Position numbers and translations under genes: made by a program
Origin: Paratissierella segnis
GTDB lineage: Bacteria > Bacillota > Clostridia > Tissierellales > Tissierellaceae
Assembly: GCF_014385195.1 (NCBI RefSeq)
Contig: NZ_JACRTG010000008.1
Span: 1-64,000, forward strand
Length of the DNA: 64,000 bases
Reading direction: 5' to 3'
Shown: one piece after another, positions 6,812 to 15,246 of the stretch
Layout of the letters: each line of letters begins with the position of its first letter
Position numbering within the stretch: position 1 is the first letter of the stretch
Notes under the pieces: generated by a model
Told to the model about the DNA's origin: nothing
Databases searched by the model: none
Seen by the model: only the letters and a program-made list of their open reading frames with translations

Positions 6812-7720
6812 ATGGGTAACACTATTGAAACTATTAAAAAGTATGTTCCTCTTTTAGATAAAAAGTATGCAGTAGAAACCAAATCAGCGGTTTTAGACGT
6901 TCAAAACGATTTAATTAAAGAAACAGCAAACGCAAAGAGTGTACTTGTTCCAAAGATGACTCTACAGGGGTTAGGAGATTACGACAGAAGTAACGGCTAT
7001 GTAAACGGTAATGCTACACTTGAATGGGTAACACATACATTTACACAAGACAGAGGAAGAAGTTTCCAAATTGATAACATGGATAATGAGGAAACTGCAA
7101 TGGTAGCATTTGGTTCACTTTCAGGAGAATTTATTAGAACTAAAGTTGCACCAGAAGTTGACGCTTATCGTTTTTCTACTTACGCTACAAAAGCAACTAA
7201 TAAAGTAGAAGAAACACTTACAAAAGATACTGTAATTACTGCTATAGATACTGCAATAGCAACACTCGATGATGCAGAAGTTCCAGAAACAGATAGAGTT
7301 TTATTTGTTAGTATTCCAACTTACAATTTAGCGAAAAATAGTGCTGAACTTGTAAAAAGATTCGATGTTCAAACTTCAAATGGAAACATTGACAGAAGAA
7401 TTGAAACATTTGACGGAATGCAAATTGTAAAAGTTCCTACAGCAAGATTTAAAACTGCTTATACATTTAACGATGGTAAAACAACAGGACAGGAAGCAGG
7501 TGGATTTACTCCAGCGGCAGGAGCAGTAGCAATTAACTTTATGATAGTAAGCAAAACAGCAGTTGTTCAATTAGTAAAACTTGCATTACCAAGAGTTTTT
7601 TCACCTGAAGTTAACCAGGATGCAAATGCTTGGAAATTTGATTATAGACTTTACCACGATGCATGGATTTTAGATAATAAAGTAGAAGGTATTTATGTTT
7701 CTACAGTACCAACCGTTTAA
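6812..7720 (+). CDS. Major capsid protein
   Basis: This 302-aa protein directly follows the scaffold gene and has the make-up of an HK97-fold capsid protein without a long N-terminal delta domain. Supporting segments include LVPKMTLQGLGDYDRSNGY, FTQDRGRSFQIDNMDNEETA and SLSGEFIRTKVAPEVDAYR, and the C-terminal DYRLYHDAWILDNKVEGIYV. It would form the head shell. AAAGGGTG precedes the ATG. A hairpin follows the stop and may limit read-through into downstream genes. Confidence 0.88.
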   Translation: MGNTIETIKKYVPLLDKKYAVETKSAVLDVQNDLIKETANAKSVLVPKMTLQGLGDYDRSNGYVNGNATLEWVTHTFTQDRGRSFQIDNMDNEETAMVAFGSLSGEFIRTKVAPEVDAYRFSTYATKATNKVEETLTKDTVITAIDTAIATLDDAEVPETDRVLFVSIPTYNLAKNSAELVKRFDVQTSNGNIDRRIETFDGMQIVKVPTARFKTAYTFNDGKTTGQEAGGFTPAAGAVAINFMIVSKTAVVQLVKLALPRVFSPEVNQDANAWKFDYRLYHDAWILDNKVEGIYVSTVPTV

Positions 7721-7740
7721 TATTAATATTTTATAAAATA

Positions 7741-7778
7741 AAGGGATGCAGGTGTAAAAACCTCTCCCTTATTTTTTT
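7741..7778 (+). terminator. Terminator/attenuator after the capsid gene
   Basis: AAGGGA and AGGT pair with AACCT and TCCCTT, followed by ATTTTTTT. The next small gene has no obvious promoter of its own, so some read-through is likely. Confidence 0.7.
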
Positions 7779-7793
7779 AAGGGGGTGTCTTAA

Positions 7794-7979
7794 ATGTTAA
7801 CACAGCAAAGCACTATAAAATGTAAAAATTGTAATGCAGTATTTGCAAATAAAAAAATGTATAACATGCATATAATGTTATGCACTAATTTTATAAATGA
7901 ATCTAAAAAAGAAGAGAAAATAGAAGAGAAAAAAACAAAGAGAACTACTAAAAAGAAAAAATCAGGGGAAGATGCTTAA
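7794..7979 (+). CDS. Small zinc-finger-like protein
   Basis: This 61-aa protein has CKNCNAVFANKKMYNMHIMLC, a C-x2-C-x12-H-x3-C arrangement like a single C2H2/C2HC finger, followed by a Lys/Glu-rich tail (KKTKRTTKKKKSGEDA). AAGGGGGTG precedes the ATG. Small Zn-finger proteins occur between capsid and connector genes in several Firmicute phages, where their role is unknown. A terminator overlaps the stop codon. Confidence 0.6.
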   Translation: MLTQQSTIKCKNCNAVFANKKMYNMHIMLCTNFINESKKEEKIEEKKTKRTTKKKKSGEDA

Positions 7980-7997
7980 TTATCTTCCCTATTTTTT
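7965..7997 (+). terminator. Rho-independent terminator
   Basis: GGGAAGAT pairs with ATCTTCCC, followed by TATTTTTTTG. It overlaps the stop codon of the zinc-finger gene. Confidence 0.8.
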
Positions 7998-8048
7998 TGT
8001 TTTTGAAAATAAACGGGCTTTACACGCATTTATTTTACTAATGTAAAA

Positions 8049-8073
8049 TAAAAACTTGCTTACACGAGTTTTT
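8049..8073. repeat. Phage palindrome
   Basis: AAAAACTTG-cttaca-CGAGTTTTT lies directly upstream of the connector-operon promoter. Confidence 0.65.
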
Positions 8074-8086
8074 ATAAAATAAAAAC

Positions 8087-8116
8087 TTGAAATCAACTAT
8101 TATTATTCGTTTAAAT
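8087..8116 (+). promoter_or_regulatory. Connector/tail operon promoter, 18-bp spacer
   Basis: TTGAAA (8087-8092), 18 bp, TTAAAT (8111-8116), in an AAAAACTTGAAA context. Confidence 0.55.
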
Positions 8117-8145
8117 ATAACAAGTATTTTAAAAGATATTTTTTT

Positions 8146-8174
8146 AAAAAATACTCGTGATTAGTAAGTATTTT
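8146..8174. repeat. Phage palindrome in reverse orientation
   Basis: AAAATACTCGTGattaGTAAGTATTTT is the same palindrome inverted. It lies in the leader between the promoter and the connector gene, immediately before the AAAAGGGGG ribosome binding site, so it might act on the RNA. Confidence 0.55.
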
Positions 8175-8191
8175 AAAAGGGGGCGATTCTT

Positions 8192-8644
8192 ATGTTAGTA
8201 AAATATATAGATAGTTATGTAACAACTGAAGAAGCAGATAGTTATTTTTCTAATACTTTAAATACAGACATTTGGGATAACACAGATACAACTACAAAAG
8301 AAAAGGCGCTTAAAATGGCTACAAGACAAATAGATAGATTACCGTATGCAGGTAGAAAATTAGATTTATATCAAGAGTTACAATTTCCACGAACAACAAC
8401 AAATTTACCTTTTAGCGATGGAATACCAAATGCGATTATATACGCAACATGTGAACAAGCATTGTTTTTATTACAGGGTGGAAGTAAGCGACAAGAATTA
8501 CAGAAGCAAGGAGTAAAAAGTTATAGCATTGGAGATTTAAGCGAAACTTTTTCAGACAATTTAAGTGAAGAACAAAAAACAATTTGTCCTGAAGCACTTT
8601 TTTACCTTAGACGCTACATGATAGGAAGTGTTGCGATATGTTAG
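8192..8644 (+). CDS. Head-tail connector protein (DnaT-like fold)
   Basis: This 150-aa protein has the pattern of small head-tail adaptors annotated as 'DnaT-like ssDNA-binding': YVTTEEADSYFSNTL, then ALKMATRQIDRLPYAGRK, LQFPRTT and a helical C-terminus. It would bind below the portal and start the connector. The next gene overlaps its stop by 7 nt, indicating translational coupling. Confidence 0.7.
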   Translation: MLVKYIDSYVTTEEADSYFSNTLNTDIWDNTDTTTKEKALKMATRQIDRLPYAGRKLDLYQELQFPRTTTNLPFSDGIPNAIIYATCEQALFLLQGGSKRQELQKQGVKSYSIGDLSETFSDNLSEEQKTICPEALFYLRRYMIGSVAIC

Positions 8645-8931
8645 ATGAATATACAAACCAATTAATTCAAATTAAAAGTATTGTAGGAAAAGATGAATAC
8701 GGCGATATACAAACAGAAATAAAAACTATAAAAGGAAGATTGCAATTTAAAAATAAAATAGTAGCAAATGCAGAAGGACAACAAGTAACCAGTTCGGCAA
8801 CACTTTATACAAAAGAAAACTTGAAATTAACAGATTACATTGTATATAACAATAAAGAATTCAAAATAATTGCTATATCAGAAATCGTTAGGCTTGATGG
8901 CAACGTAGAATTTAGGGAGGTGTATGTATAA
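8638..8931 (+). CDS. Head closure / head-tail stopper protein
   Basis: This 97-aa beta-rich protein is the size and position of SPP1 gp16-like head-closure proteins. It has the expected IKSIVGKDEYGDIQTEI and KLTDYIVYNNKEFKIIAI pattern. It overlaps both the preceding gene and the following one (1 nt). The assignment rests on position and composition. Confidence 0.65.
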   Translation: MLDEYTNQLIQIKSIVGKDEYGDIQTEIKTIKGRLQFKNKIVANAEGQQVTSSATLYTKENLKLTDYIVYNNKEFKIIAISEIVRLDGNVEFREVYV

Positions 8932-9299
8932 TGGGAATTAAATTAGAAGGCTTCGTTGAATTTACTAACAAATTAAATAAAAGTATTTCTCAAGTTTCTG
9001 ATGTTGTAGAAGATGCATTACTTGATTGTGGAAATGATTTGCAGCAAAAAAGTGTAGATATAACTCCAAAGGACACGGGAACATTACGAGGTTCGGCTTT
9101 TACAGAAGCAGAAAATACATCTAAACCAAGCGTAATTGTAGGATTTGACGAGGAATATGCAATTTTTGTCCACGAAAATCTTGAAGCACATCATCCAGTC
9201 GGACAGGCAAAGTTTTTAGAGCAACCGTTAAATGAAAATAAGGATAAATATGTAAAACATATTGGAGACAAAGTAAATGATTTATTAAATAAGAATTAA
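8931..9299 (+). CDS. HK97 gp10-like tail component
   Basis: This 122-aa protein has the family pattern: an N-terminal helix (FVEFTNKLNKS), then VDITPKDTGTLRGSAF, FDEEYAIFVHE and AKFLEQPLNENK. gp10-like proteins join the connector to the tail tube. The start overlaps the previous stop by 1 nt. Confidence 0.85.
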   Translation: MGIKLEGFVEFTNKLNKSISQVSDVVEDALLDCGNDLQQKSVDITPKDTGTLRGSAFTEAENTSKPSVIVGFDEEYAIFVHENLEAHHPVGQAKFLEQPLNENKDKYVKHIGDKVNDLLNKN

Positions 9300-9319
9300 C
9301 AAAAGGGGGGTGCTGACAA

Positions 9320-9703
9320 ATGAATATAGCAAAAGATATTAGCACTCTATTACAAAGTATAACAAATAATATTTGTATTGATGAAATGCAAGATGATGGA
9401 ACTGATAACTGTATAACTGTCTATCATTCAGGCGGTAATAAACCACAGTATTTTTTTGGTGGAACAAAACAAATAGAAAATCCTTCTATTCAGGTTAGGG
9501 TTAGACATCAAAATCGAAAAGACGCATTGAATTGGTGTTATAAAGTTAAAAATATTTTAGATGGTAAAAGTAATTTTACTATTAACAATAACAATTATAT
9601 TTTAGTTACTCTTTCGTCAGATATTTTAAATTTAGGTAGAGATAACCAAGGAAGGGTTCATTACAGTTTAAATTTTAATATTCAAGTTACAAGAAATAAT
9701 TAA
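9320..9703 (+). CDS. Tail completion / minor capsid protein
   Basis: This 127-aa protein has an N-terminal helix (NIAKDISTLLQSI) and a beta-rich body with NPSIQVRVRHQNRKDALNW, matching the small 'minor capsid' or tail-terminator proteins encoded between gp10-like and tail-tube genes. AAAGGGGGG precedes the ATG. Function is inferred from position. Confidence 0.65.
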   Translation: MNIAKDISTLLQSITNNICIDEMQDDGTDNCITVYHSGGNKPQYFFGGTKQIENPSIQVRVRHQNRKDALNWCYKVKNILDGKSNFTINNNNYILVTLSSDILNLGRDNQGRVHYSLNFNIQVTRNN

Positions 9704-9717
9704 AGGGGGTATGCAAT

Positions 9718-10140
9718 ATGACAGCAACAGCAGGCTATGAAAATAGAGTATATATACTTGTAGGTGATACACCTATGGATGGCTCAACTGGAGCATTAAT
9801 AAGTGGAGTAAATAGTACAACTTATGAAGATTTAGTAGAAGCATTAGATGTAACATCCTTTGGAGATTTATACAAAAAAAGAATTTTTGGGCTAGGAGAC
9901 GTAAGTTTTTCTCTTGAAGGTAAATATATCCCAGACGATGCAGATGGGCAAAAAAAATTAAGAGCAAGAACATATGCTTATGTTGGAATTTATCAAAACG
10001 GAGAAGAAAAAGAAGGTGTCCAATTTCCTGTTTTGATTACAAAATTTTCACTAAAAGCAGATGCGTCTGGCACACAAGATATTTCAATTGGTTTTGAGGG
10101 AAACGGAGAACCTATTACACTTCCAGTAAGAACAATATAA
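9718..10140 (+). CDS. Major tail tube protein
   Basis: This 140-aa protein would polymerise into the inner tail tube. Visible family features are VEALDVTSFGDLYKKRIFGL and VSFSLEGKYIPDDADGQ, and a beta-rich C-terminus (DISIGFEGNGEPITLPV). The next gene encodes a paralog sharing the T-x-F...YxKRIFGL motif. AAAGGGGGT precedes the ATG. Confidence 0.75.
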   Translation: MTATAGYENRVYILVGDTPMDGSTGALISGVNSTTYEDLVEALDVTSFGDLYKKRIFGLGDVSFSLEGKYIPDDADGQKKLRARTYAYVGIYQNGEEKEGVQFPVLITKFSLKADASGTQDISIGFEGNGEPITLPVRTI

Positions 10141-10153
10141 GGGGGTGGGTATT

Positions 10154-10750
10154 ATGACAGCACGTGCAGGTAATGAAGTAGATGTAAAAATAAGTGGAGA
10201 TGCCGTAGTAGCAACAGGATTAAGTACTATAACAAGTGATAATCAAACTTATCAAATCGAGGATACTTTAAAACAAGTAATTAAAGAAAATACACCAGTT
10301 ACAATATATGATAATGGTGTTGTAACAAGCGAAAAATATACAATAGATAGATTAAATGGGAAAATCGAATTTGAAACTATTGATGCGACAAGAATTATAA
10401 CTATAGATTGCACATATTTACCATTGATGACAGTAGCAGAAGCACATACGGCTGATTTTAACGATGAGGTTGAAACGCTTGATGCTACTACTTTCAAATG
10501 TAATTACAGAAAAAGAATATTTGGGTTACAATATGCTTACGGAACACTTAGTCATTTTAATATTTTAGACAATTTATTGAGAAATGCTTTATTAAAAAGA
10601 AATATGGTTGTATTAGAAATTAAATTTACTGAAATTGATGAACCAGTTCGAATGTATGCAATGTTAGAAAAAAATGAGTTAAAGTTAGCGGTAGATTCTA
10701 TACAAGATACAACAGTTTCATTTATTTCATCAGGTAAATTTTATCATTAA
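10154..10750 (+). CDS. Second tail-tube-like protein (paralog)
   Basis: This 198-aa protein repeats the neighbour's core motif as VETLDATTFKCNYRKRIFGL. It adds ~55 residues in the N-terminal half, containing SGDAVVATGLSTITSDNQ and VTIYDNGVVTSEKYTID. ATG 10154 is chosen because the in-frame GTG at 10145 lies inside the AAGGGGGTG ribosome site. It may form a decorated tube subunit, an initiator ring or a second tube component; the tandem paralogs suggest duplication. Confidence 0.6.
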   Translation: MTARAGNEVDVKISGDAVVATGLSTITSDNQTYQIEDTLKQVIKENTPVTIYDNGVVTSEKYTIDRLNGKIEFETIDATRIITIDCTYLPLMTVAEAHTADFNDEVETLDATTFKCNYRKRIFGLQYAYGTLSHFNILDNLLRNALLKRNMVVLEIKFTEIDEPVRMYAMLEKNELKLAVDSIQDTTVSFISSGKFYH

Positions 10751-10779
10751 TAATATTTTTATAAAAGGAGTGATGTAAT

Positions 10780-11178
10780 ATGGCACTATTGTCAAGAAGT
10801 CAAATTTTAGAGGCACAAGATATTAAAACAAAAAAAATTAATGTTCCCGAGTGGGGCGGAGAAATAATGATAAAACAGTTAAGTGCAAAAGAAAATGACG
10901 ATATAGTTATGAATATGGTAAATGTTAAAAAAATGGCTGCAAAGCAACTTTCTAAAAAATCGAACGAAAATTACGAAGAAGCAGTCAATGAAGTTGCAAT
11001 TAAGAATCAAAAAATAATGATGATTGTAAAATCTGTTGTTGACGAAAATATGAAACAATTGTTTACTGAAGCAGATATTGAATTGCTTGCTACAAAGAAT
11101 ACGAGTGTAATAGAAAAAGTATATGCAGAAATTGTAGAGTTTAACGATTCTGTATTGGAAGACAATAAAAAAAACTAA
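10780..11178 (+). CDS. Tail assembly chaperone, short form (gpG-like)
   Basis: This 132-aa mostly helical protein begins MALLSRSQILEAQDIKTKKI and contains WGGEIMIKQLSAKENDDI, typical of tail assembly chaperones encoded just before the tape measure. The last codons read AAT AAA AAA AAC TAA, creating a slippery A_AAA_AAC heptamer right at the stop. A -1 slip would make a longer GT-like product. Both forms normally coat the tape-measure protein during tube assembly and are absent from virions. Confidence 0.8.
   Translation: MALLSRSQILEAQDIKTKKINVPEWGGEIMIKQLSAKENDDIVMNMVNVKKMAAKQLSKKSNENYEEAVNEVAIKNQKIMMIVKSVVDENMKQLFTEADIELLATKNTSVIEKVYAEIVEFNDSVLEDNKKN
11169..11175 (+). other. Programmed -1 frameshift site
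   Basis: A_AAA_AAC in the zero frame sits directly before the TAA stop (11176-11178). After a -1 slip the frame is open from CTA at 11175 to the stop at 11408, matching the lambda G/GT arrangement. Confidence 0.8.
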
Positions 11179-11408
11179 AGTTAAATTCTAATAGATTTTT
11201 TGCTTATGTGTTAGCAGAAAAATTGGGTTACGCAAATGTAGATTTAATGTTGACAGAAATAACATGGGGACAATTAAATGAATGGAATGCATATTTTGAA
11301 ATAAAAGCAGAAATAGAAGAAGAAGCAGAAAAAGATTATAAAAGGAAAATGGAAGAAGAACAAAAAAAACAAAGGAATATGAGTGCGGCTAAACAAGGGA
11401 GATGGTAA
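11175..11408 (+). CDS. Tail assembly chaperone, frameshift extension (T-like)
   Basis: The -1 frame adds about 77 residues, running on through FFAYVLAEKLGYANVDLML and TEITWGQLNEWNAYFEI to a charged helical tail. The WGQLNEWNAYF pattern is typical of the second chaperone domain that contacts the tape measure. No ribosome binding site precedes the only possible internal starts, so it is most likely made as a fusion with the upstream frame (10780-11408). The stop codon sits inside the following terminator hairpin. Confidence 0.75.
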   Translation, partial: LKLNSNRFFAYVLAEKLGYANVDLMLTEITWGQLNEWNAYFEIKAEIEEEAEKDYKRKMEEEQKKQRNMSAAKQGRW

Positions 11409-11430
11409 AAGTACCATTTCCTTTTTTTAT
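11398..11430 (+). terminator. Rho-independent terminator
   Basis: GGAGATGGTA pairs with TACCATTTCC across AAAG, followed by TTTTTTT. It ends the connector/chaperone operon. Confidence 0.8.
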
Positions 11431-11438
11431 TAAAAAAA

Positions 11439-11468
11439 TTGAAATTGCTATCTATTATTTATTAAAAT
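11439..11468 (+). promoter_or_regulatory. Tape-measure operon promoter, 18-bp spacer
   Basis: TTGAAA (11439-11444), 18 bp, TAAAAT (11463-11468), then GC, like the promoter at 374-403. Confidence 0.65.
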
Positions 11469-11502
11469 GCATTCTATATGTAAACACAAGGGGGTGTAAA
11501 AA

Positions 11503-13872
11503 ATGGCACAAGTGGCTAGTTTAACAGCACGTCTTCAGGCAGATATAAGTAATTATGAGACTAATATGAAAAAATCAATATCTATTCTTCAAAATGTTAA
11601 AAAGAATTTTAATTCTTTATCTAATACATTTTCTTCAATCGGTAAAAAAATGGGTGATTTTGGTAATAAAATGGAAGATATAAGTAAAAAGGCAGAAAGA
11701 GCAAGTAAAAGTATGAACAATATAGGTAAAGGCATGAGCAAATATGTAACAGCACCAATTATGGCAGGAGTAGGAGCAGGGTTAAAATTTAATAGCACAA
11801 TGGAAGACGCTATGGTAAATTTTACAACTATGTTAGGAAGTGCAGAAAAGGCACAAAGCATGGTGTCAGATTTACAAAATATGGCAAATAAAACTCCATT
11901 CGGAATGGGTGATTTACAAAATGGTGCGCAGACATTACTTTCTTTTGGTGCTTCTGCTGAGAGTATAATGCCTACATTAAAAACGTTAGGAGATATAAGT
12001 TTAGGTAATAAAGATAAATTTAATAGTTTAACATTAGCATTTGCACAAATGCAATCGACAGGAAAATTAACAGGACAAGATTTAATGCAAATGATAAACG
12101 CAGGTTTTAACCCATTACAAGAAATCAGTAAAAAAACTGGAAAATCTATCGGAGAATTAAAAGACATAATGAGTAAAGGTGGAATAAGTTCTGACATGGT
12201 AACAGCAGCCTTTAAGTCGGCAACTGAAGAGGGAGGAAGATTTTTTAATGGTATGGAAAATGCGTCAAAGACATTTAGAGGTAGATTATCAACTTTAAAA
12301 GATGCTGTTATGGAGTTGGCAGGAGAGTTTGCAAAACCGATATTTGATGTATTAAAAGATAAATTAGCAAGTCTTACAGAAAAAATTAACAATGTAATTG
12401 AGTGGTTTAAAAATCTTGATGAAGGAACAAAAAAACACATTGCAACATTTGCACTTATTGTAGCGGCCGTTGGACCCGTCCTTTTAATCGGAAGTAAATT
12501 GGTAGGTGCATTTTCTAAACTACCGAAAGTATTAAGTATGGTAAAAACAGGATTCGGAGGATTAAAAAAAGTATTTAGTTTATTAGCAGCCAATCCAATT
12601 GTTGCTATTATTTTAGTAATTATTGGTGTACTTATTTATCTTTATAATACAAACGAAAAAGTAAGAAATGCAATACAAAATGCTTGGGAAGGATTAAAAT
12701 CATTTTTTAGCGGTTTGGCTCAATTTTTTAAAACATTTTTTGATTATTTAGTACAAATTTTTAAAGCGTATGTAGAAGCAAACATAGGATTTTTACAAAA
12801 CGCTTGGGATTCTATTGTTGTTGTTGTAACAGCAATATTTGACATTTTTAGCGAACTATTCGGATTTTTAGGAGCCTTGCTAACAGGTGACTGGGATGCT
12901 ATGTGGGAACATGCTAAAAACATTATAAAAACAGCGGCAGGAGCAATTATAGTTGTTGCATTAAATCTTATAGATAATATGTTAATTGGATTTCAAAAAT
13001 TGAGCGAAATATTAATAGATAAAATATTTGTTACAATTTCGAAAAAGTTTCAGGACATGATAAACGGGTTAATTAAAGGCTGGAATTGGTTAGCAGATAA
13101 ATTCGGCTGGAAACAAGTAGGCTTACTACAGTTAGATATAGAAGCAAATACACCATCAAAAGCAATCAAAAAAACTCGAGAAGATTTACAAAAAATTGCA
13201 GATTACTGGAGAGGTGGAAAAAAAGCAGAATTACCTTTTTCATTCGGAAAAAATAAAAATAAACCAGAAAAGCCAAAACTCCCAAAGCCAGATATGCCAG
13301 ATTTTAGTGCGTTTGATGGATTAAACATGACATTTGATAATGTTAGTGAAACAGCAGGAAAAGCAAAAGACGGTGTAGATAAACTTGCAGATAGTGTTAA
13401 AGGATTAGTAGAATCTATAAGACAACAGACACAAAGTTTTAAAGATTCTCTAAGTTTGTTTGATACTTTTGAAAGAAAAGTAGTTAGTCCAGAAAGATTA
13501 ATGAATCGTTTAAAAGCACAAGTAAAAGCGATGAAGCAATGGACATCTTCTCTTGCAACTTTAAGCAATAAAGGTGTAAATGAGACATTTTTAAATGAAT
13601 TAAGAGCAATGGGGCCGCAAAATGTGGACTATATAAGAGCATTAGCACAAATGAGCGATAGCCAATTGGCACAATATCAACAGTTATATGGGCAGAAATA
13701 TAATGTAGCACAAAAAGAAGCAGAAAAAATGGTAACTACACAACAAAGAATAGATAAGTATGTAGAGCAAGAAATTGTTTTACAAATAACTGGAAATAAA
13801 ATAAGTAGCGATGATGATGTAGATAGAATTGCGAAAGAAATTGTAAGAAAGTTAAAAATGAAGGGGGTGTAA
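11503..13872 (+). CDS. Tape measure protein
   Basis: This 789-aa protein sets tail length. The N-terminal ~75 residues form a helical heptad-rich segment. A conserved tape-measure domain (about 85-260) follows with FNSTMEDAMVNFTTMLGSAEKAQSM, read here as FNSTMEDAMVNFT and MLGSAEKAQSM, plus NKTPFGMGDLQNGAQTLLSF and GQDLMQMINAGFNPLQEI. Hydrophobic stretches at ~315-380 (e.g. FALIVAAVGPVLLIG, NPIVAIILVIIGVLIYLY) could insert in the host membrane at DNA ejection. A second hydrophobic region lies at ~440-500. At ~0.15 nm per residue this predicts a tail of about 110-120 nm, as in a siphovirus. Confidence 0.88.
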   Translation: MAQVASLTARLQADISNYETNMKKSISILQNVKKNFNSLSNTFSSIGKKMGDFGNKMEDISKKAERASKSMNNIGKGMSKYVTAPIMAGVGAGLKFNSTMEDAMVNFTTMLGSAEKAQSMVSDLQNMANKTPFGMGDLQNGAQTLLSFGASAESIMPTLKTLGDISLGNKDKFNSLTLAFAQMQSTGKLTGQDLMQMINAGFNPLQEISKKTGKSIGELKDIMSKGGISSDMVTAAFKSATEEGGRFFNGMENASKTFRGRLSTLKDAVMELAGEFAKPIFDVLKDKLASLTEKINNVIEWFKNLDEGTKKHIATFALIVAAVGPVLLIGSKLVGAFSKLPKVLSMVKTGFGGLKKVFSLLAANPIVAIILVIIGVLIYLYNTNEKVRNAIQNAWEGLKSFFSGLAQFFKTFFDYLVQIFKAYVEANIGFLQNAWDSIVVVVTAIFDIFSELFGFLGALLTGDWDAMWEHAKNIIKTAAGAIIVVALNLIDNMLIGFQKLSEILIDKIFVTISKKFQDMINGLIKGWNWLADKFGWKQVGLLQLDIEANTPSKAIKKTREDLQKIADYWRGGKKAELPFSFGKNKNKPEKPKLPKPDMPDFSAFDGLNMTFDNVSETAGKAKDGVDKLADSVKGLVESIRQQTQSFKDSLSLFDTFERKVVSPERLMNRLKAQVKAMKQWTSSLATLSNKGVNETFLNELRAMGPQNVDYIRALAQMSDSQLAQYQQLYGQKYNVAQKEAEKMVTTQQRIDKYVEQEIVLQITGNKISSDDDVDRIAKEIVRKLKMKGV

Positions 13873-13876
13873 TTTC

Positions 13877-15229
13877 ATGAAATATAATAGTTTTTCTTTA
13901 AAAATTGAGGGGCAAGAAGTATCTACATTTATAAAGGATGGAAGTTTTAGGCTTACTCTTGACGCAAACTATAATAATACATGTGATTTTACACTTACCC
14001 GTGCAATAGATAGCAATATAGAGGGGTTTACCCCTCCTGTTTTAGGACAGGACGTAGAAATTACAGTAATTTACAATAATATAACTATTATAAAAAGTAT
14101 TGGAATAATAACTAGAATAAATAAGCGAAAAATTGAAGCAGGACTAGGAATAGATAAAAAGTTGGAGTTTAATATAACATGTAGTGCTTATAATACTATT
14201 CCAAGCCGTAGAGTAGTTGCAACAGAAAAAGTATACGACAATGTGTATGCAGGGGATATTGTAAAAGAATTATTAACAGAATATTTAGTTGCAGAAGGCA
14301 TTTCTAGTGAAATTGATTATATTGATAACGGGCTACAATTATTAGAATACGATATTTTTGCAAATACAAAAACAGTCGCAGAAGTATTAGATGATTTAGC
14401 AAGTCAGAGCCATTATATCTGGTATATCGATTACAATAAAAAATTAGTTTTTAAAAATAGTTATGCAGAAACAATTATGTATAGAAAAAATCTAATTACA
14501 GAAACAACAGATATAGAATTTTTAGAAGCAGAAATAGAAGAAACTACAGATGATTACAGAAATCGACAAATTGTAGTTGGCGGGCTCGGTGATGACGGAT
14601 ATATAGTTCAATCAATTAAAGAAGATATAGAAGAAATATCAAAAATGAAAACACAAACTGGTGGAACTGGTATTTGGGAAGTAATAGAAAATGCAACAGA
14701 TATAGATTTACAAGAAAAAGCAGATGCAAAAGCAGAATTTTTATTAAATAAATACGGAAAAACAAAAACAGAAATGACAGTTACAATTTTATATCCTGTA
14801 AAACCAGGTGGTTTAATTAGTGTAAGTTTACCAACATTAGGAATTGATTATAATAGATATTTCGTAGAAACAGTTAATATATCTGATTTTGCTCCAGATG
14901 AGTTGTTATTTGAATTAAAATTAGTTCATAAAAAAATATTTGAGGAAGAAGATTTACCGATTGTTTTAGATACTGAAGATGAATTTACTGATTACTTTAA
15001 AGAAAAATTCGGAAAAATAGAGAATTTAACTAATCAAAAAGTTACGGAAGAGTTTCAAAAAATAGATAGTTCGATAGTAAATGTAGTTATTAGTGATGGT
15101 GGAATGGTAATAATTCGTAGAGATGGTAGTCAAACAAGTTTAAGTTTTACTAAAGATGGCGAAGACAGAATTACAAGCATTACAAATAATAATAATGGAA
15201 AATCCATCGGTATCGGATGGAGTGAATAA
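13877..15229 (+). CDS. Tail hub / tail-associated protein (Gp37-like)
   Basis: This 450-aa protein follows the tape measure by 4 nt. It resembles siphovirus ReqiPepy6 Gp37-like or gp27-type hub proteins. The N-terminal half has two beta domains (FTPPVLGQDVEITVIYNN; VYAGDIVKELLTEYL). The middle contains DIFANTKTVAEVLDDLASQS and WYIDYNKKLVFKNS. The C-terminal 80 residues are acidic and end in IGIGWSE. No peptidoglycan hydrolase motif is visible. No separate distal-tail (Dit) gene lies between it and the tape measure, so it may combine hub roles. Confidence 0.7.
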   Translation: MKYNSFSLKIEGQEVSTFIKDGSFRLTLDANYNNTCDFTLTRAIDSNIEGFTPPVLGQDVEITVIYNNITIIKSIGIITRINKRKIEAGLGIDKKLEFNITCSAYNTIPSRRVVATEKVYDNVYAGDIVKELLTEYLVAEGISSEIDYIDNGLQLLEYDIFANTKTVAEVLDDLASQSHYIWYIDYNKKLVFKNSYAETIMYRKNLITETTDIEFLEAEIEETTDDYRNRQIVVGGLGDDGYIVQSIKEDIEEISKMKTQTGGTGIWEVIENATDIDLQEKADAKAEFLLNKYGKTKTEMTVTILYPVKPGGLISVSLPTLGIDYNRYFVETVNISDFAPDELLFELKLVHKKIFEEEDLPIVLDTEDEFTDYFKEKFGKIENLTNQKVTEEFQKIDSSIVNVVISDGGMVIIRRDGSQTSLSFTKDGEDRITSITNNNNGKSIGIGWSE

Positions 15230-15246
15230 TAAAGGGGGTATGTATT

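Noticed and set aside
11589..12593. 334-aa minus-strand ORF
   Set aside because: It is a shadow of the tape-measure gene: antisense, hydrophobic, with no ribosome site.
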